DNA of 64,000 bases, taken from assembly GCF_030052815.1 (NCBI RefSeq), contig NC_079509.1, positions 50,196,488 to 50,260,487 on the forward strand, read 5' to 3'. The notes under the pieces were generated by a model. The model searched no databases. It worked only from the letters and a program-made list of their open reading frames with translations, and had not been told where the DNA came from. The stretch's first letter is position 1. Every line of letters begins with the position of its first letter. A program made the position numbers and the translations under genes. The stretch comes from Hevea brasiliensis. Lineage: Eukaryota > Streptophyta > Magnoliopsida > Malpighiales > Euphorbiaceae. Shown here one piece after another: positions 1-12,059 of this stretch.

Positions 1-1200
1 GCATTTCCCTGCAAGGTATCATATTGCTTAGTAGTTTTTATTTATTTAATTTCATTCTGAGAACTCCACTATGTTACTAGTGTATATTTGTATTGATTGA
101 TAATAATGAATGGTATTAAATAGGTTGACTTGTGCTCTCCTAATTAATTATGTATGTTGATATCAGGGTTGAGCTGGGCTCCCCTAATTACTATGTTGTG
201 TTGGTTACTGGGTTGAGTTAAATTCCCAAAATTGAATTATAATATTTTATATTATTTTATTTTGTATATTAGGCCATAAGGTTGGACGTAGTTTTGGGTT
301 TGGGAATAATGATAAAGTTGGTATGAGTTCAGGATTTATATTCAAGGGAAAATGTGTACCTATTGTTGTGACATATGAAGTATAGGTTCTTTGCGCTCTC
401 TCTCTCTCTCTCTCTTTAAGTAATTCCTTGCCTTTAGTACCAACATTACCCTTTTGGGTAGTGTATAACTACGTAATCTAGTGTCTTGGTTTTAGTGGTG
501 TACGAAGATGTTAACATAATAATTGGCGTATAATTAGCTATATCGTATTGGACATAATTTTAGGAATTAAATTAGGCATTTCTATTCAATATGGTTACAA
601 GAGGAGCATTTTCTTTTAAAATCTAACTTGCATTTCCTAGCAGGGCATCATATTACTTAGTTAGTAGTTTTTATTTATTTATTCCATTCTTTGAACTCTG
701 CTGTAGCACTAATGTATATTTATATTAATTGATAATAATAAATGGTATTAAATAAGTTGACCTGGGCTCTCCTAATTGATTATGTATATTAAATATCAGG
801 ATTGAACTGAATTTTCTTAATTGTTGTGTTGTGTACTAGGTTGAGTTATATTTTCCAATTTGAATTATAATGGTTTATATTATTTTATTTCGTATATTAG
901 GCCATAAGGTGGGTTATGGTTTTGGGTCTGGGAACAATGACAAAGTTTATATCACAGTTTAGGCTTTATATTCAAGGGAAGTGTGTATTGTCACATCCGA
1001 AGTATAGGTTCCTTATTCTTTTTTTTTTTTTTTTTTTAAGTATTTCCTTGCTTTTACCCTCAGCATTACCCTTTGGGTAGTGTACAACTACATCAGTCTA
1101 GTATCTTGGTTTTGGCGAGCATGAAGATGTTACCATAATAATAGGCGAACAATCAACTGTATCATAGTAAACATAATTTTAGGCATTAAATTAGGCATTT
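1..1200. repeat. Two diverged tandem copies of a ~0.6 kb repeat
   Basis: The segment from 1 to about 590 is repeated from about 630 to 1200. Both copies begin with gcatttcc..gca..atcatatt and keep the same order of landmarks: the ctcctaatt block, the gccataagg block, the cattaccc block and the ggcatt block. Copy 1 has a (CT)n tract at 396-415 where copy 2 has a poly(T) run at about 1017-1038. Neither copy has a convincing reading frame. They may be LTR pieces, because the end of each copy resembles sequence in the copia LTR-like ends at 1140 and 3670. That origin is an inference. Confidence 0.6.
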
Positions 1201-1312
1201 TTCTTTTTTTTTAGTTATTTTCTATATGTATATATTCTGTGTATTCTCAAGATTAATACACACAATAATTTTTTCATCTATTCAATTCTTATATCAACAT
1301 ACCTACGTTATC
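1140..1312 (+). repeat. 5' LTR end of a decayed Ty1/copia element
   Basis: The stretch ending in ctcaagattaatacacac and cttatatcaaca is repeated at 3668-3826. It is followed by tggtatcaaggcatg (about 1314-1328), which resembles the initiator-methionine tRNA primer-binding site TGGTATCAGAGC. That marks a left LTR boundary. The LTR start upstream is uncertain, because the preceding tandem repeat shares some of this sequence. Confidence 0.6.
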
Positions 1313-1499
1313 ATGGTATCAAGGCATGTGCTTTAAATTTTTTTGTTCTTCTCAAGATCCAGGCCTTATTTATGTTGTTGTTTTGCACAGCAAAATTCTT
1401 CACGGTATAACCTCTAGACGCTCCCTCTCATTTTGGGTCTGTTCTCAACCATAAGCAAAACCAGCCATTAAAACCACCTTCTATAACTCACTCAATCAT

Positions 1500-3667
1500 C
1501 ATGACATCCATTGAAATTTGATTTGAAGTATCACTACCATGTGACATTATTTTAAATGGTAATAATTATGTCATATGGTCTCAAGCCATGACTAGTTTTT
1601 TAAAAAGGTAGAAAATTATGGAGACTAGTTACTGGTGATGTTCTGGCTCCTGTTAAAGTTAATGAAAATGATACCAAACATGTTGAACGATTGGAAGATA
1701 TCATCAAATAATCACTTGGCTTCGAAACACTTCCTTCCATCTTTGAAAAGTTTAGCTACTATGAAATAGCTAAGGAAATTTGAGACATGCTTAAATAGCA
1801 GCATGTGACTAATGATCTTGCTTTTCATTATCATCTTAGGGTATTTTGCATCATAGGAACCAAGATCATGGACAATCAATATGCGAATTTTATGCTCAAA
1901 TGCAATCTATTCAGGATCAAATTACACTTTCAAAACCTGTTTGGGAGTCTTCCATTGATGCACAAAAGTTTCAAAACTACAGAAATAAAGATAGACTAAT
2001 CTAGTTTTTAATGGCTCTAAGAGATGAATTTGAACCTATTCAGGCTTCCTTGGTCTATATGGCTCCATTGCAAGTACTCTTGATCAAGCAGTCGCCCAGT
2101 TGGTTTCAAAAGAGACTCGTCTTAGGTCTTTGCACGCTTAAAAAACTGATATGGTTATGGCTATTAATAACTCTCCTATTTCTAATTTACAATGCACCAT
2201 TACAGCTACTGCCGTTGCTCCTTCATCAAAGAATGTTATTATAGAATGTCGCTATTGCAAGAAACCTGAGGATTATATTTTTTATTATCACAAGTTGGCT
2301 CGTAAAAAATCTTTTGGGGTAAATCAACCTAAATCACAACAATTCAGTAATAATCCACGCTCTACTGTTTCAGTCACCAATGATGACACTACATACACCT
2401 CAATTTCCAATTCTATTTACATTCCTTTTCCATGCAGGATCTTCAAGATTTTCTCTATCAATGGTCTATTGCTTCTAGTAATCCTTTCTCATATATCATG
2501 TTTGTAACCCAAGTACAACTTCATTAGTTGCTTCAACCATATGATTTATGATTTGAATTATTTCTTTCCAAAAATTCCACTTTTCATTTACATGATATAC
2601 ATACCGTTGATGGTTCTCATATGTCTATCACGCATGTGGATCATTTATCAACTCTTTTATTATCTATCCCTGACACATATCTTATTCCTAAACTTAGTCA
2701 TAATCTTTGATTAGTTGGTCAATTATGTGATATGGGTTATGATGTGCCTTTTTTTTTCTATAGTTATGCTGTCCAAGATCCTCAGACAAAGCAGATCTTA
2801 GGGCAGGGTGTAAAATTGGCTGCTTGTTTGAGCTCATTTCACTTCATGCTTCTACCTACTCTCTAACCAGGGGTGTAAATGAACAACCAAGTCAAGTTTA
2901 AAAGGGCTCAGACTTAGTTCGCTAAAATTTTTTCGAGCTCAAGCTAAATGTCAATAAGCTCAAGTTTGTCTTATTTAGAAAATAAGCTCTAAATGAATCG
3001 AGCTAAGATGAGGTTTTATCAAATTGAGTCTCGAATAGCTCGCAAGTAGCTCAATTCATTTACAGCCTTAGTGAGTTTTAGATTTAGGGTTCTAAAGTTC
3101 ATTAGCTCTCATATAAAAAATAACTTATTATTTAATTTAAATTATATATAACTATATTTTATAAATACATTTTATATGTTGATATCATAGTTTTAAACAA
3201 TATATTATTTTTAGAGCATTCATAAATAAAACAATATATATTTATAATATAATAAACAAATAATTAATATAATTTTCTTCTTATAAATGAGCCTATTCAC
3301 AAGACTATTTAACAAGTCTACTCAAGAGCCTTAACGAGCCAAATACTATAGAGCTTAAGCTCAGCTTATTTATCAAATGAGCTTAAAAATCGAGCTCAAG
3401 CTTGGCTCATATTCTAAACAAGTCGAATCAAGCTAAACTATTATTAAGCCAAGCCTTGAGCAGCACATGAACAATTTGGTTCGCTTATAGCCTTGTCAAT
3501 TATTATTGCTTCTATGTCTACTCTATTAGTCTTATGTCTTTGGCATTCCTAGTTAGGTCATGTTTCTTTTACTCAATTACAATCTCTAGTTTCAAAAGGT
3601 TATTTAGGAAATGTAAAGCATGAGATAGTTGATTGTCATTCTTGTCAACTTGCTAAACAAATATAAT
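1500..3667 (+). pseudogene. Copia gag-pol remnant (gag, zinc knuckle, GAG-pre-integrase)
   Basis: Conceptual translation in shifting frames gives copia landmarks in order. A gag start-like segment (LNGNNYVIWSQAM) lies near 1550-1600. A damaged CCHC knuckle (CRYCKKPEDY.. with the final Cys lost) lies near 2248-2300. A protease/linker segment with HLSTLLLSIPDTYLIPKLSH lies near 2640-2710. The GAG-pre-integrase motif (LWHS.LGHVSFTQLQSLV) lies near 3537-3595. Frameshifts and stops are frequent, and the integrase core, reverse transcriptase and RNase H are missing before the right LTR. A separate repeat is inserted at 2868-3495, between two segments of the pre-integrase region. This is non-functional and old. 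The element family is clear; the exact coding limits are not. Confidence 0.75.
2868..3495. mobile_element. Probable non-autonomous DNA transposon nested in copia pol
   Basis: This insert separates two parts of the copia pre-integrase reading frame. Its left end, caggggtgtaaatgaac, is loosely matched in inverse orientation by its right end, gttcgcttatagccttg (12 of 17 positions). A third related end, ttcatttacagccttag, occurs at about 3052-3068, so the unit may be compound. The interior is AT-rich with repeated gctcaag/gagctc words. No coding capacity is visible. No clear target duplication was found, so the class (hAT-like) is only a suggestion. Confidence 0.5.
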
Positions 3668-3826
3668 CAATCTATAATCAGCTGTATCATATTAGACATA
3701 ATGAGCTGTGTAATTTTCCTTTTATTTTAGTTATTATCTATGTGTATATATTCTTAAATTCTCAAGATTAATACATATCACAATTCTTTCATCCATTCAA
3801 TTCTTATGTCAACATATCTATGTTTT
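3668..3826 (+). repeat. 3' LTR end of the decayed copia element
   Basis: This matches the 5' LTR end at 1140-1312, including tctcaagattaataca and ttcaattcttatgtcaaca. Together the two ends bracket a roughly 2.7-kb deleted element in plus orientation. Confidence 0.6.
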
Positions 3827-4144
3827 CAAAAGACATGATGAGATATGGGTCTGCAAACTTCTTGAGGTCTACCATAGGTATACGTACCCTAAGAAATAGT
3901 GTGTTTGGACAATGTTGGATTGTTATGGCATGGCAACCCAATAAAAGACATAAAAGCATATAAATGAGTTGTCGCATTGTAGTTGTGGCATTGTAGCAAC
4001 CCTATTAAGGGCATGAGTACCACCATAGATAGGTTGATGGTGGAATGTCCCATCACGACACTTTTTCATTTATTAAAGAACGCCTTAGTAAAAGCAATAA
4101 ACGAACAAAAATATTTCATTATCAGAGAGTTTCACTCTATTCAG
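3827..4144. other. Unassigned intergenic sequence
   Basis: No reading frame of note and no recognisable element ends were seen. Confidence 0.5.
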
Positions 4145-4460
4145 CTAATATGAATTTGTCTAATTTTAACTTAAAAGCTAACTTATAATGAGAGATTTGT
4201 AAACCCATATATATAACAATTAAGACCTCCCTTACTAATCAATGTAGGACGCATCATTCCTGACCTCTTTAGATTGTACATCTTCATACAGATAATTGAG
4301 ATCATAGCCTATCGATTAGACAAAGTACAACTTTAATACTAAATAATATGAATTTATCTAACTTCACCTTAAAAGCCAACTTGTAAAGAGAGGGTTGCAA
4401 ACTAATACATATAACATACAAGACCTCCCTTGCTAGCTTATGTGGGATGCATCATTAGCC
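4145..4460. repeat. Duplicated ~118-bp repeat (4145-4262 and 4344-4460)
   Basis: Both copies run from taatatgaattt through acttaaaag/ccttaaaag, acctccctt and a closing gatgcatcatt or gacgcatcatt. They are separated by about 80 bases. This looks like a fragment of a dispersed repeat. No coding potential is visible. Confidence 0.6.
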
Positions 4461-4479
4461 ATACTCTCTAAGGCCCAGT

Positions 4480-5810
4480 TTACCGCAAAAAGAACGTCTC
4501 GTATGAGCAGGGACATTATTAGAAAAGAAAACTTGAGTTTGGCCTACATTAATTGTTGCCCAAAATAGAAACCAAAAACATATAAGACTTCCTTCATAAC
4601 TAGCACCTATTCCTCACTGGCTCTTGTAAAGAGAATGAGGTCATCAGCAAAAAATAAGTAAGATGCCGACCCCCTCTATTTAACTGAATAGGTTTCCATC
4701 TTCCCTGTTGAACAGCTAATTGAATCCCATGTGCTGCACATTCCATACACAACACAAACCAGTAAAAAGAAAGCGGATCCCCTGTATTAGACCTCAGGAG
4801 GGGGAAAAAGAATGTAACATTACCATTCCATAAGATTTTTATGGAGGAAGAATTGACACAATTTAAAATAGCAGTAGTGGGAGAACCTGGAATCTCCTTT
4901 TCTCTCAAAGTATCTTCTAGAAAGCTCCACCGAACCTTATCATAGGCCTTTTTCAGGTCAATTTTGACATCCATAAAACCCAATTTGCACCTCTTAATTC
5001 CTATCGAATGCATCATCTCTAGGCAATAATAATATTGTCAGTGATTTGTCTCCTTGGAACAAAAGAAGTTTCATTTAGGCCAATGACTTTTGGCAGAATC
5101 CTCTTAAGCCTATTAGCTATTACTTTAGTAATTACCTTATAAATCACGTTACAGAGAGCAATAGGCCTAAACTGAGAGATAGAAATTAGATGCTCAACCT
5201 TCGACATGAGGGATAACAAAGTTCGGGTCATAGAAGCATCCATCATTCCACTAGCAAAAAATTCTCCTAACTTCAGCACAAATATCCTTGGCAGCAATCG
5301 GCCATTGATTCTGAAAGAAACCTGCATGAAGACCAGCAAACCAGGGGCTTTCCACTGTTTCATGTTAAACAAGGCAATTCGAATTTCATCATCAACCACT
5401 GGAGAGATAAGGGAAGAGATATACTCTACAGAATAAGCTGGAAACATACCACAAATAGGATATTTAGGAGATTGAGACACTTCCTCTTTGTACAAGGAAC
5501 CAAAGAAATCCAACGCCATCTGTTGGAAGTTGCTTTGATTATCAATCCAGTTCCCTGCCCATCCTGAAGAAGCTCAATACGATTTCTCTTATGCTTTTTC
5601 ACAGTCCTCAGATGAAAAAAGGAGGTATTTACGGTCCCCCCACTCAAGCCATTCACTCCTGGACTTCTAATACCAAATCAATTGTTCTTTAAGCAAGATC
5701 ATGTCCAGTTCTTTACGAAGAGACGCTTCTAAATCCACTAATCTAGCAGAATACCTCCAGCAGAATCTCGCCATGCCTATGAATTTTGATTTCCTAACAA
5801 CACAACACGA
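4480..5810 (-). pseudogene. L1-type LINE ORF2 fragment (reverse transcriptase)
   Basis: Read on the minus strand from about 5810 to 4480, frames give the linker between endonuclease and RT (LEASLRKELDMILLKEQLIW), then RT blocks: QFRPIALCNVIYKVITK (about 5190), FVPRRQITDNIIIA (about 5060-5020), KIDLKKAYDKVRWSFLED (about 4960-4900), and a catalytic FADD box near 4630-4650. The FADD box is in a different frame from the preceding block, and there are several frameshifts and stops. The endonuclease, the ORF1 region and the 3' RNase H are absent. It is a dead, 5'- and 3'-truncated copy of a plant non-LTR element. Confidence 0.85.
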
Positions 5811-6577
5811 TGCTCTACTCTCATCACTATCATGCAGTGAACTTCCTCACTCATGCATTCATCAGCTTTTGGGTTTATTTTTCTACCTTTCAAAAAAAAA
5901 AAGCTTTATATTTTTAGTCTTAAAAAAATTATAAAAGTTTTAATTAAAAAACAAAAAATAAAATCTCTTGTAAGGTTATCATTTATATTTTTATAAAATT
6001 TAATAATCAGAAGTGCATTAGATAATTCAAAAAATAAAAAAGTTATAAATAAAATTTGACTTGATAATAATGAAAAATTTTCAAAAATTTATATAATTAA
6101 AATATAATTAATAATAAATAAAAAATTGTAAACTCATTTAAAGTGTTTATATATAAACAAAATAAATTTCTTATTTAAAATTAAAAAGGTTAAATAATAA
6201 ATATTGATCTATGTTATAAAAATAATTTTTGATGGAGAATTTTTTATTTTTTTAAATATTTAAAGGTGTATGATGATTAACAGAGTCATATTTTTAATTT
6301 TTAATATGTTAATATCTATTTTTTAAGCAAATGTGTTTGCAGGACTAGGTTGGTCACAATACGGACATCCATAATTTTTTATAGTTTCAAATCTAATAAA
6401 TTATTTAAATAAATAAAGAAATTAGCATTTACTTTTATTTTCCTTCCTTTCTAAAAAGAATTCAGAAATGTAATAAAAACTAAATTATTTTTTCTCTATA
6501 TATATGAGTAAATTTTAACAATATTAAATAAATGTACATTTTTAAATAATTTTTTCAAATTTATTTAAAGAGAAATT
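5811..6577. other. AT-rich intergenic DNA
   Basis: Very AT-rich, with scattered short homopolymers. No gene, RNA or element end was recognised. Confidence 0.5.
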
Positions 6578-7059
6578 TTATGGTTACTTAGTTTCATACA
6601 AAATATAATTATTTTGTTGTGAAAAATAAGATAATTTCACATAAATTTACCACTCATCCTATTAGATTTTCATAAAATAATTATTTTTTCATAAATTAGT
6701 TAATCACGAAAATTTTGTTAGGTTAGAAAAAAAATAATTTTTTCTTAAATAAAAAAGCACATATAATATTTTTAAAAAAATCTAAAAAATGAATTATGTA
6801 TGGTAAATTTTGTTAAAAAATTAAAGGAACAAGTTTAAGTTTATTAAATATTATTTATTAAAATTTTTAAAATATATTATGTGTTTTTCTACATGAAGAA
6901 GTTTTTTTTTATTAATTTAGTAAAATTTTTATAATTAACTACTTTACGGAAAAAAAATATTTTATAAAAATCTCAAAAGATAAGTTATAAATTTATATAA
7001 AATTATATAATTTTTCATAATAAAATAATTATATTTTAAATGAAATCAAGTAACCATAA
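6578..7059. mobile_element. Fold-back MITE, 482 bp
   Basis: The left end (6578 onward, ttatggttacttagtttc) is matched by the inverted right end finishing at 7059. About 50 bases align well (for example the shared word aaaatataattatttt), and weaker inverted similarity continues inward, giving a long hairpin. The interior is AT-rich and non-coding. Sister arms with no open frame are typical of miniature inverted-repeat elements. The superfamily was not determined. Confidence 0.75.
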
Positions 7060-7460
7060 TTGTTTAAATTATTCAAATGATAATAAAACCCAATTGCAGA
7101 TTTACACATCAGCTTTTTAACAAAATTAAATTAATGCCTATCATCCTATAATAATAATAATAATAATAATGCCCATTGCATGTCTACTTTGCCTTAACCA
7201 TCTTTTCTCTGTCTGTTTGTTTGTTAAAAAGATAAGCCACATTTGTTCTTTAAAGCCATTCAATGTGAACATATATCTATATGCTGCACTTTTAAAGACG
7301 CTCAAGAGACCAAAAGAAATCATCTAGAACACGTGCCTTCCCTTCATTGGCTGGCTTAGAATAAGTTTGTATAAAAATTTCCAAAACATGAGATGCATCA
7401 CACTGAAGACAGGAGCATGGTCCAACCTTTGCAAATTCTTTTTACGTTCACCAAATGCCA
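7060..7460. other. Short intergenic segment with (ATA)n microsatellite
   Basis: A trinucleotide tract of ataata repeats lies at about 7148-7171. Otherwise nothing recognisable was seen before the CACTA element. Confidence 0.5.
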
Positions 7461-7479
7461 CACTACAAGAAAAAAAAAT

Positions 7480-7920
7480 GAGATTTGAAACCGAATATCC
7501 ATGAAAATCGATTTCTAAATGCATTTAGAAACTGATTTGAAGCCGATATATTCGGTTTCAAATTTACATGTTTATAAATAAATTAAAAATGGAATGTGGC
7601 GTTCGTTTCAAATTTTGAAACCGTTTTGCAACCGATATTCCGCTTCAAAGTTTACAAACGACATTAGGTCGGTTTCAAAATCTATTTCAATTTAGAAATC
7701 GATGTTTTCTGTTTCAATTAAAACTGAAACGGATTTTCGTTTTCAATCGGTTTCTAAATTGTCAACAAAAATACAACACTTTTTAAAACCGAAATGCATT
7801 CGGTTTTTAATAGAAACGGAAATTACGTTTCAAATCCGTTAGTAAAATTAGTTTGAAACCAAATGTTTTGCTTTTTGGATTAGAAATAGAAATTATCTGT
7901 TTCTAATCCGTTTCAAATTA
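7480..7920. repeat. Left subterminal repeat array of the CACTA element
   Basis: Repeated gaaaccg/cggtttc words in both orientations, with more spacing and decay than on the right side. Confidence 0.75.
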
Positions 7921-8144
7921 GTGGAATTTTTTTTTATTTAATACATTATTTCTTGCATTGAAACATATAATAAAATATTAATTTTAAATGCTTAATGTCA
8001 CAATATTTACAATATCAGGCTATCAAATATTAGTCAATATTATATAAAGATATGACAGTGAAAGGTGATGAAAATAATGTATTGTATGGAAAAATAAAAT
8101 ATCATAATAATAAAAAAACAAGCTACTTGTCATCAATAATATCA

Positions 8145-9950
8145 TCACTCATCACCATTATCGGCCTCTCTACCATCATTCTGATGAGTCGCATCTGGAG
8201 CTGGGGCTGTAAACTGTGTACCCTGCATCATTTGTGCCATTATGTTTTGCATCATTTGTTGCATGCGCTCCTCCAGCGTCTGCTCGCGTTGTCGATATCT
8301 CTCCTCCAACATTAGCTCGCGTTGTCGGTATCTCTCCTCCATTGCAGCCAGACTATCTTTTAGTGTTGTGACAGTTTGATGCAATTGTTGAATCTCTTCC
8401 TCCATTGCCTTTGACTGAGCGCGATAGGATGCAATAGAAGATGATCCATGCGATGAGCAAGGGTAGAAAATTGATACTTGGGATCCAATGCCATAAACCC
8501 TGTTATTCTTCTCCCTCCCCAAAAAAAAAAAAAAAAAAAAACTTGATAATACAGTGCCACCTCATCCACAGTAGGAGGGTTGCTGCACCCCTCTTGTGAT
8601 TGAGATGACTGCTCCTTAAGTGCCAAAAATGCATCCTGCATAAGTCAACACACATGTTTCAAATACATTTGTCTTGGCAATTGAATAAACAAACTCAATT
8701 ATTCATTTTTTTTTTTTTACAATTGAAAGACAAATAAAATAATTGTTAACTTACCTTAATTGATTGCACTCTTGCATCAACCATATCAGAGGTGCCCTTC
8801 CTAGTATGGGTCTTATGGAAAAACTCATAGGGAAAAGGTCTTCGGCCAAGCTAGGCTTCCTGAAAAGATATAATGATTTTAATGATGTTTATAATAATGT
8901 TTGATTAATCACTACTAATATGTAGACAAACATTAACAAAACCAATAAATATGAAATCACATCATTTTATCTGTGTGAGTAGCATGTGAAACTGAACCCC
9001 CTGTGTGTCTAGAAATGCCTGCCCTAACTCCCCCTATCTCATTATAGCGATTAGCAGTGAACTGATGGCTCTTAGCTTTGAACTCTGGGCTACTCCATGC
9101 CTCCTTCCATTTTTGCATTGTACTATCAGGCACGATGACCTTGGATTTTCCTTTCCTCACATTGCATATTAGTGCCTTGTAGCGCTCTGCAGCTTTGCGC
9201 TTTCAAGCTTCCTTTACGAGTGGAGTTACCTCCTACCAGTCAAAGTATTTCTGTAATAAAACAAATAAAAATTAACACAATTGTATTAGTATGATAATAT
9301 TTTAAAAAAAAATTTACCGTATTTCCCCTTAATTTTGGACAATCTAGCCTAGTTATTAGGCATTAATTACACCTGTTAAAAACACTTCATATATTCTCAA
9401 CAACAAACAACATCCACCCCAACTACAACAACTCACAATAATATATATTTTCAACATCCGCAACACACAAATTGTACATATAACATTTAAGCATTAATAT
9501 ACTTCAACTGTGTTCTTTTACGTTAATTCACAAATTCTCATCATTTAAATAATATTTATTCGTAACATTCTTTTTGGAGGTTTCATAAACTATGCAAATC
9601 ATTATCTGATAGCTAATTATATTTAAATATTTATTTTTTTTACTTGAAATTCATCCCAGTAAAACTCCTTTGTCTCAGGTGTGATAGTCTTCCAACAGTG
9701 CCCCTCTGGGTCCATCCTCTCCTTGAAGATATTCTTCATCTTCTTAGCACATTCCTCAGATGGATGTAACTTGTATACAAAAAAGACAACAAAAATATTG
9801 ATTTTATGCAAATGTAGAAACATGGTACTTCAATTGCCAATGACAAGTAATACCAAATTATACATAAAGTTAATTAATTTTTAATACTTACGCGCCATTA
9901 ACAAGCTTTATTCGTTTCTTTCTTCCAAAGGTAGTGAGTGATAGGCCATC
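8145..9950 (-). pseudogene. PTTA/En/Spm-type plant transposase gene remnant (Transposase_24-like)
   Basis: Exon-like blocks follow one another on the minus strand with recognisable splice borders. First comes GRKKRIKLVNGA near 9896-9935, next to gtaagt. Then KKMKNIFKERMDPEGHC and ITPETKEFYWDEFQ lie within 9623-9823. Then KYFDW and KRKAAERYKALICNV (about 9160-9255) are followed by VPDSTMQKWKEAWSSPEFKA and the TGGSVSHATH segment (8957-9160). Further blocks are RRPFPYEFFHKTHTRKGTSD (about 8755-8862), DAFLALKEQSSQSQEG (about 8560-8641), and a C-terminal coiled coil rich in EERYRQRE repeats (8145-8450). This order matches the plant PTTA/En/Spm family carried by many CACTA elements. At least three in-frame stops and a poly(A) run at 8521-8541 break it. 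The DDE transposase itself is absent. Confidence 0.8.
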
Positions 9951-10469
9951 AATTTTTTAATTTTTTTCCCTATTTTATTTGTTATTTCAAAAAATTAAAA
10001 AAATATTAATTATTTTTTAACTTTACTTTTATTATTATTATTATTATTCTCAAAATATTTATTTTTTTCACATATTTTTACATTTCAATGATATTTTAAA
10101 GAAAATTTAATTAATTTTGAATATTATTTTTATAAAAATATATTATCTAATAATTTTCTTAATTCTTATAAAAATTTTAAAAAATTATTGAAATAGAATG
10201 GAGCTAGTATGAATTTAATATTCATTTGTAAATATTTTATAATTTTTTATAAAATATAATTAATTATTAATTTAAATTATTTTAATAGGATAGGTTTATG
10301 CAAGACATTTCTCTAGAATAGTTTAAAAAAATTAATATAGTTGAAAAAAAATTTAATATAATATATATGTTTGAAATTAAATTGTCCCCTATAGTTTTAT
10401 GAAAATAAAATTAATATAATTCTATATATTTAAAATTAAATTAGATAAAAATAAGTAGATAATACTTTA

Positions 10470-11930
10470 ATTTTTGAAACCGAAAAGTAATCGGTTTCTA
10501 AATACATAAAAATTAGAAACCAATGTAAATCGGTTCCTAATTTGACTTTAAATTTTAACCTGTAGATTTATTTTGAAACCAACACAAATCGGTTTCTAAA
10601 AACATAGAGAGGAAAATAGAAATTGATAGAAATCGGTTTCTAACATAAACTTAAATTTTATTAAATAAAATAGATAATTAGATAAATTTTGAAACCGAAA
10701 GAATCGGTTTCTATTTTAACTTTAAGCTTTAGTAAATAAAATAGAAATTATATTAATTTAAAATCGATATAAATCTGTTTCTAAATATAATTAGATAACA
10801 CTTTAATTTTTGAAACCGATATAAATCTGTTTCTAAATATAATTAGATAACACTTTAATTTTTGAAACCGAAAGTAATCGGTTTCTAAATAACTTATGGA
10901 ATTAGAAACCGATATAAATCGGTTCCTAATTTGACTTGATAAAATTGATCGTACATTTAGTTTGAAACCGAAAAATATCAGTTTCTAAATATAACCAAGG
11001 AAAATAGAAACTAACAGAAATCGGTTTCTAACTGCACTTTTAAATTTATTAAAAAAATATATAATATATAAATTTTAAAACCGAAAGCTATCGGTTTCTA
11101 AGTGCAAAATAAGAAATTAAAAACCGACATAAATCAATTTTTATTTTGACTTTAATATTTAGTAAATAAAATAGAAATTATATTAATTTTAAAACCGACA
11201 TAAATATGTTTTTAAATATAATTAGATAACACTTTTATTTTTGAAACCGACAATAATCGGTTTCTAATCTAACTTTATAAAACTGATCTACATTTAGTTT
11301 GAAACCGACATATATCGGTTTCTAAATATAACAAAGGAAAGTAGAAACTGACAAAAATTGATTTCTAACTTCTCTATAAAATTTATTAAATAAAATATAT
11401 AATAAATAAATTTTAAAGCCGAAAACAATCGATTTCTAAATGTAATTGATGAAATAAAAAACTGACATGAATCGGTTTCTATTTTGACTTTAATATTTAG
11501 TAAATAAAATAGAAATTATATTAATTTTGAAACCGATATAAATCGGTTTCTAAATATAAATAGATTACTCAATTTTGAAACCGAATATTATCGATTTCTA
11601 AATTAAACATAAGTAAATTAGGAACCGACGATATTCGGTTTCTAATATGACTCAAATATAATGAATCTAGTCTTGATCCTTTAAATTAGAAACTGAAAGT
11701 TATTCGGTTTCAGAAATCGGTTTTTAAATGGTTTCTAAACCGATGCTAAATTTACCGTCAAAATGTGCCGCATAATTTAGAAACTGATGGTTTTCGGTTT
11801 CAAATTTCGGTTGCAAAATCGTTGCTAATCCGTTTCTGATATATTTAACTCGTTTTGCTCAATTTCCGTTTCAAAAGCCGTTTCAAATTACAAACTGACA
11901 TTAATCCGTTTTTAAATTCGGTTTCTGTAC
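10470..11930. repeat. Right subterminal repeat array of the CACTA element
   Basis: Dense, more or less regular repetition of a gaaaccgannnnaatcggtttct-like palindrome separated by 30-60 bases of AT-rich spacer. There are many copies, and several adjacent blocks of about 70-330 bases are themselves duplicated (for example the tagtaaataaaatagaaatt segments near 10731, 11159 and 11498). This is the expected binding platform of a CACTA accessory protein; the function is inferred from the family. Confidence 0.85.
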
Positions 11931-12059
11931 TGATATTTTCTTGTAGTGCGAGACTGGCCTAATCCTTTTTTTTTTTTAAATTTGATCTCAAGAGGTTTTT
12001 TAGACAGAGACACACAAACATCTCTACTTTTCTTGCACCAAAGCTTTAGAGTTTCGGAT

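Larger units (their letters stand above)
7461..11948 (-). mobile_element. Non-autonomous CACTA (En/Spm) transposon, ~4.5 kb
   Basis: The element begins cactacaagaaaa at 7461 and ends ttttcttgtagtg at 11948, a perfect 13-bp terminal inverted repeat with the CACTA signature. Flanking triplets are cca and cga, so the 3-bp target duplication is imperfect. Both subterminal regions (about 7480-7920 and 10470-11930) are packed with a partly palindromic motif resembling gaaaccgatataaatcggtt, as expected for transposase-binding arrays. A decayed gene on the minus strand lies between them. No TNP2-like DDE transposase is recognisable, so mobilisation would have needed a related autonomous copy. Confidence 0.92.

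Noticed and set aside
10470..11930. CRISPR-like array of short repeats
   Set aside because: This is a plant nuclear sequence; repeats are palindromic, variable and subterminal in a CACTA element.
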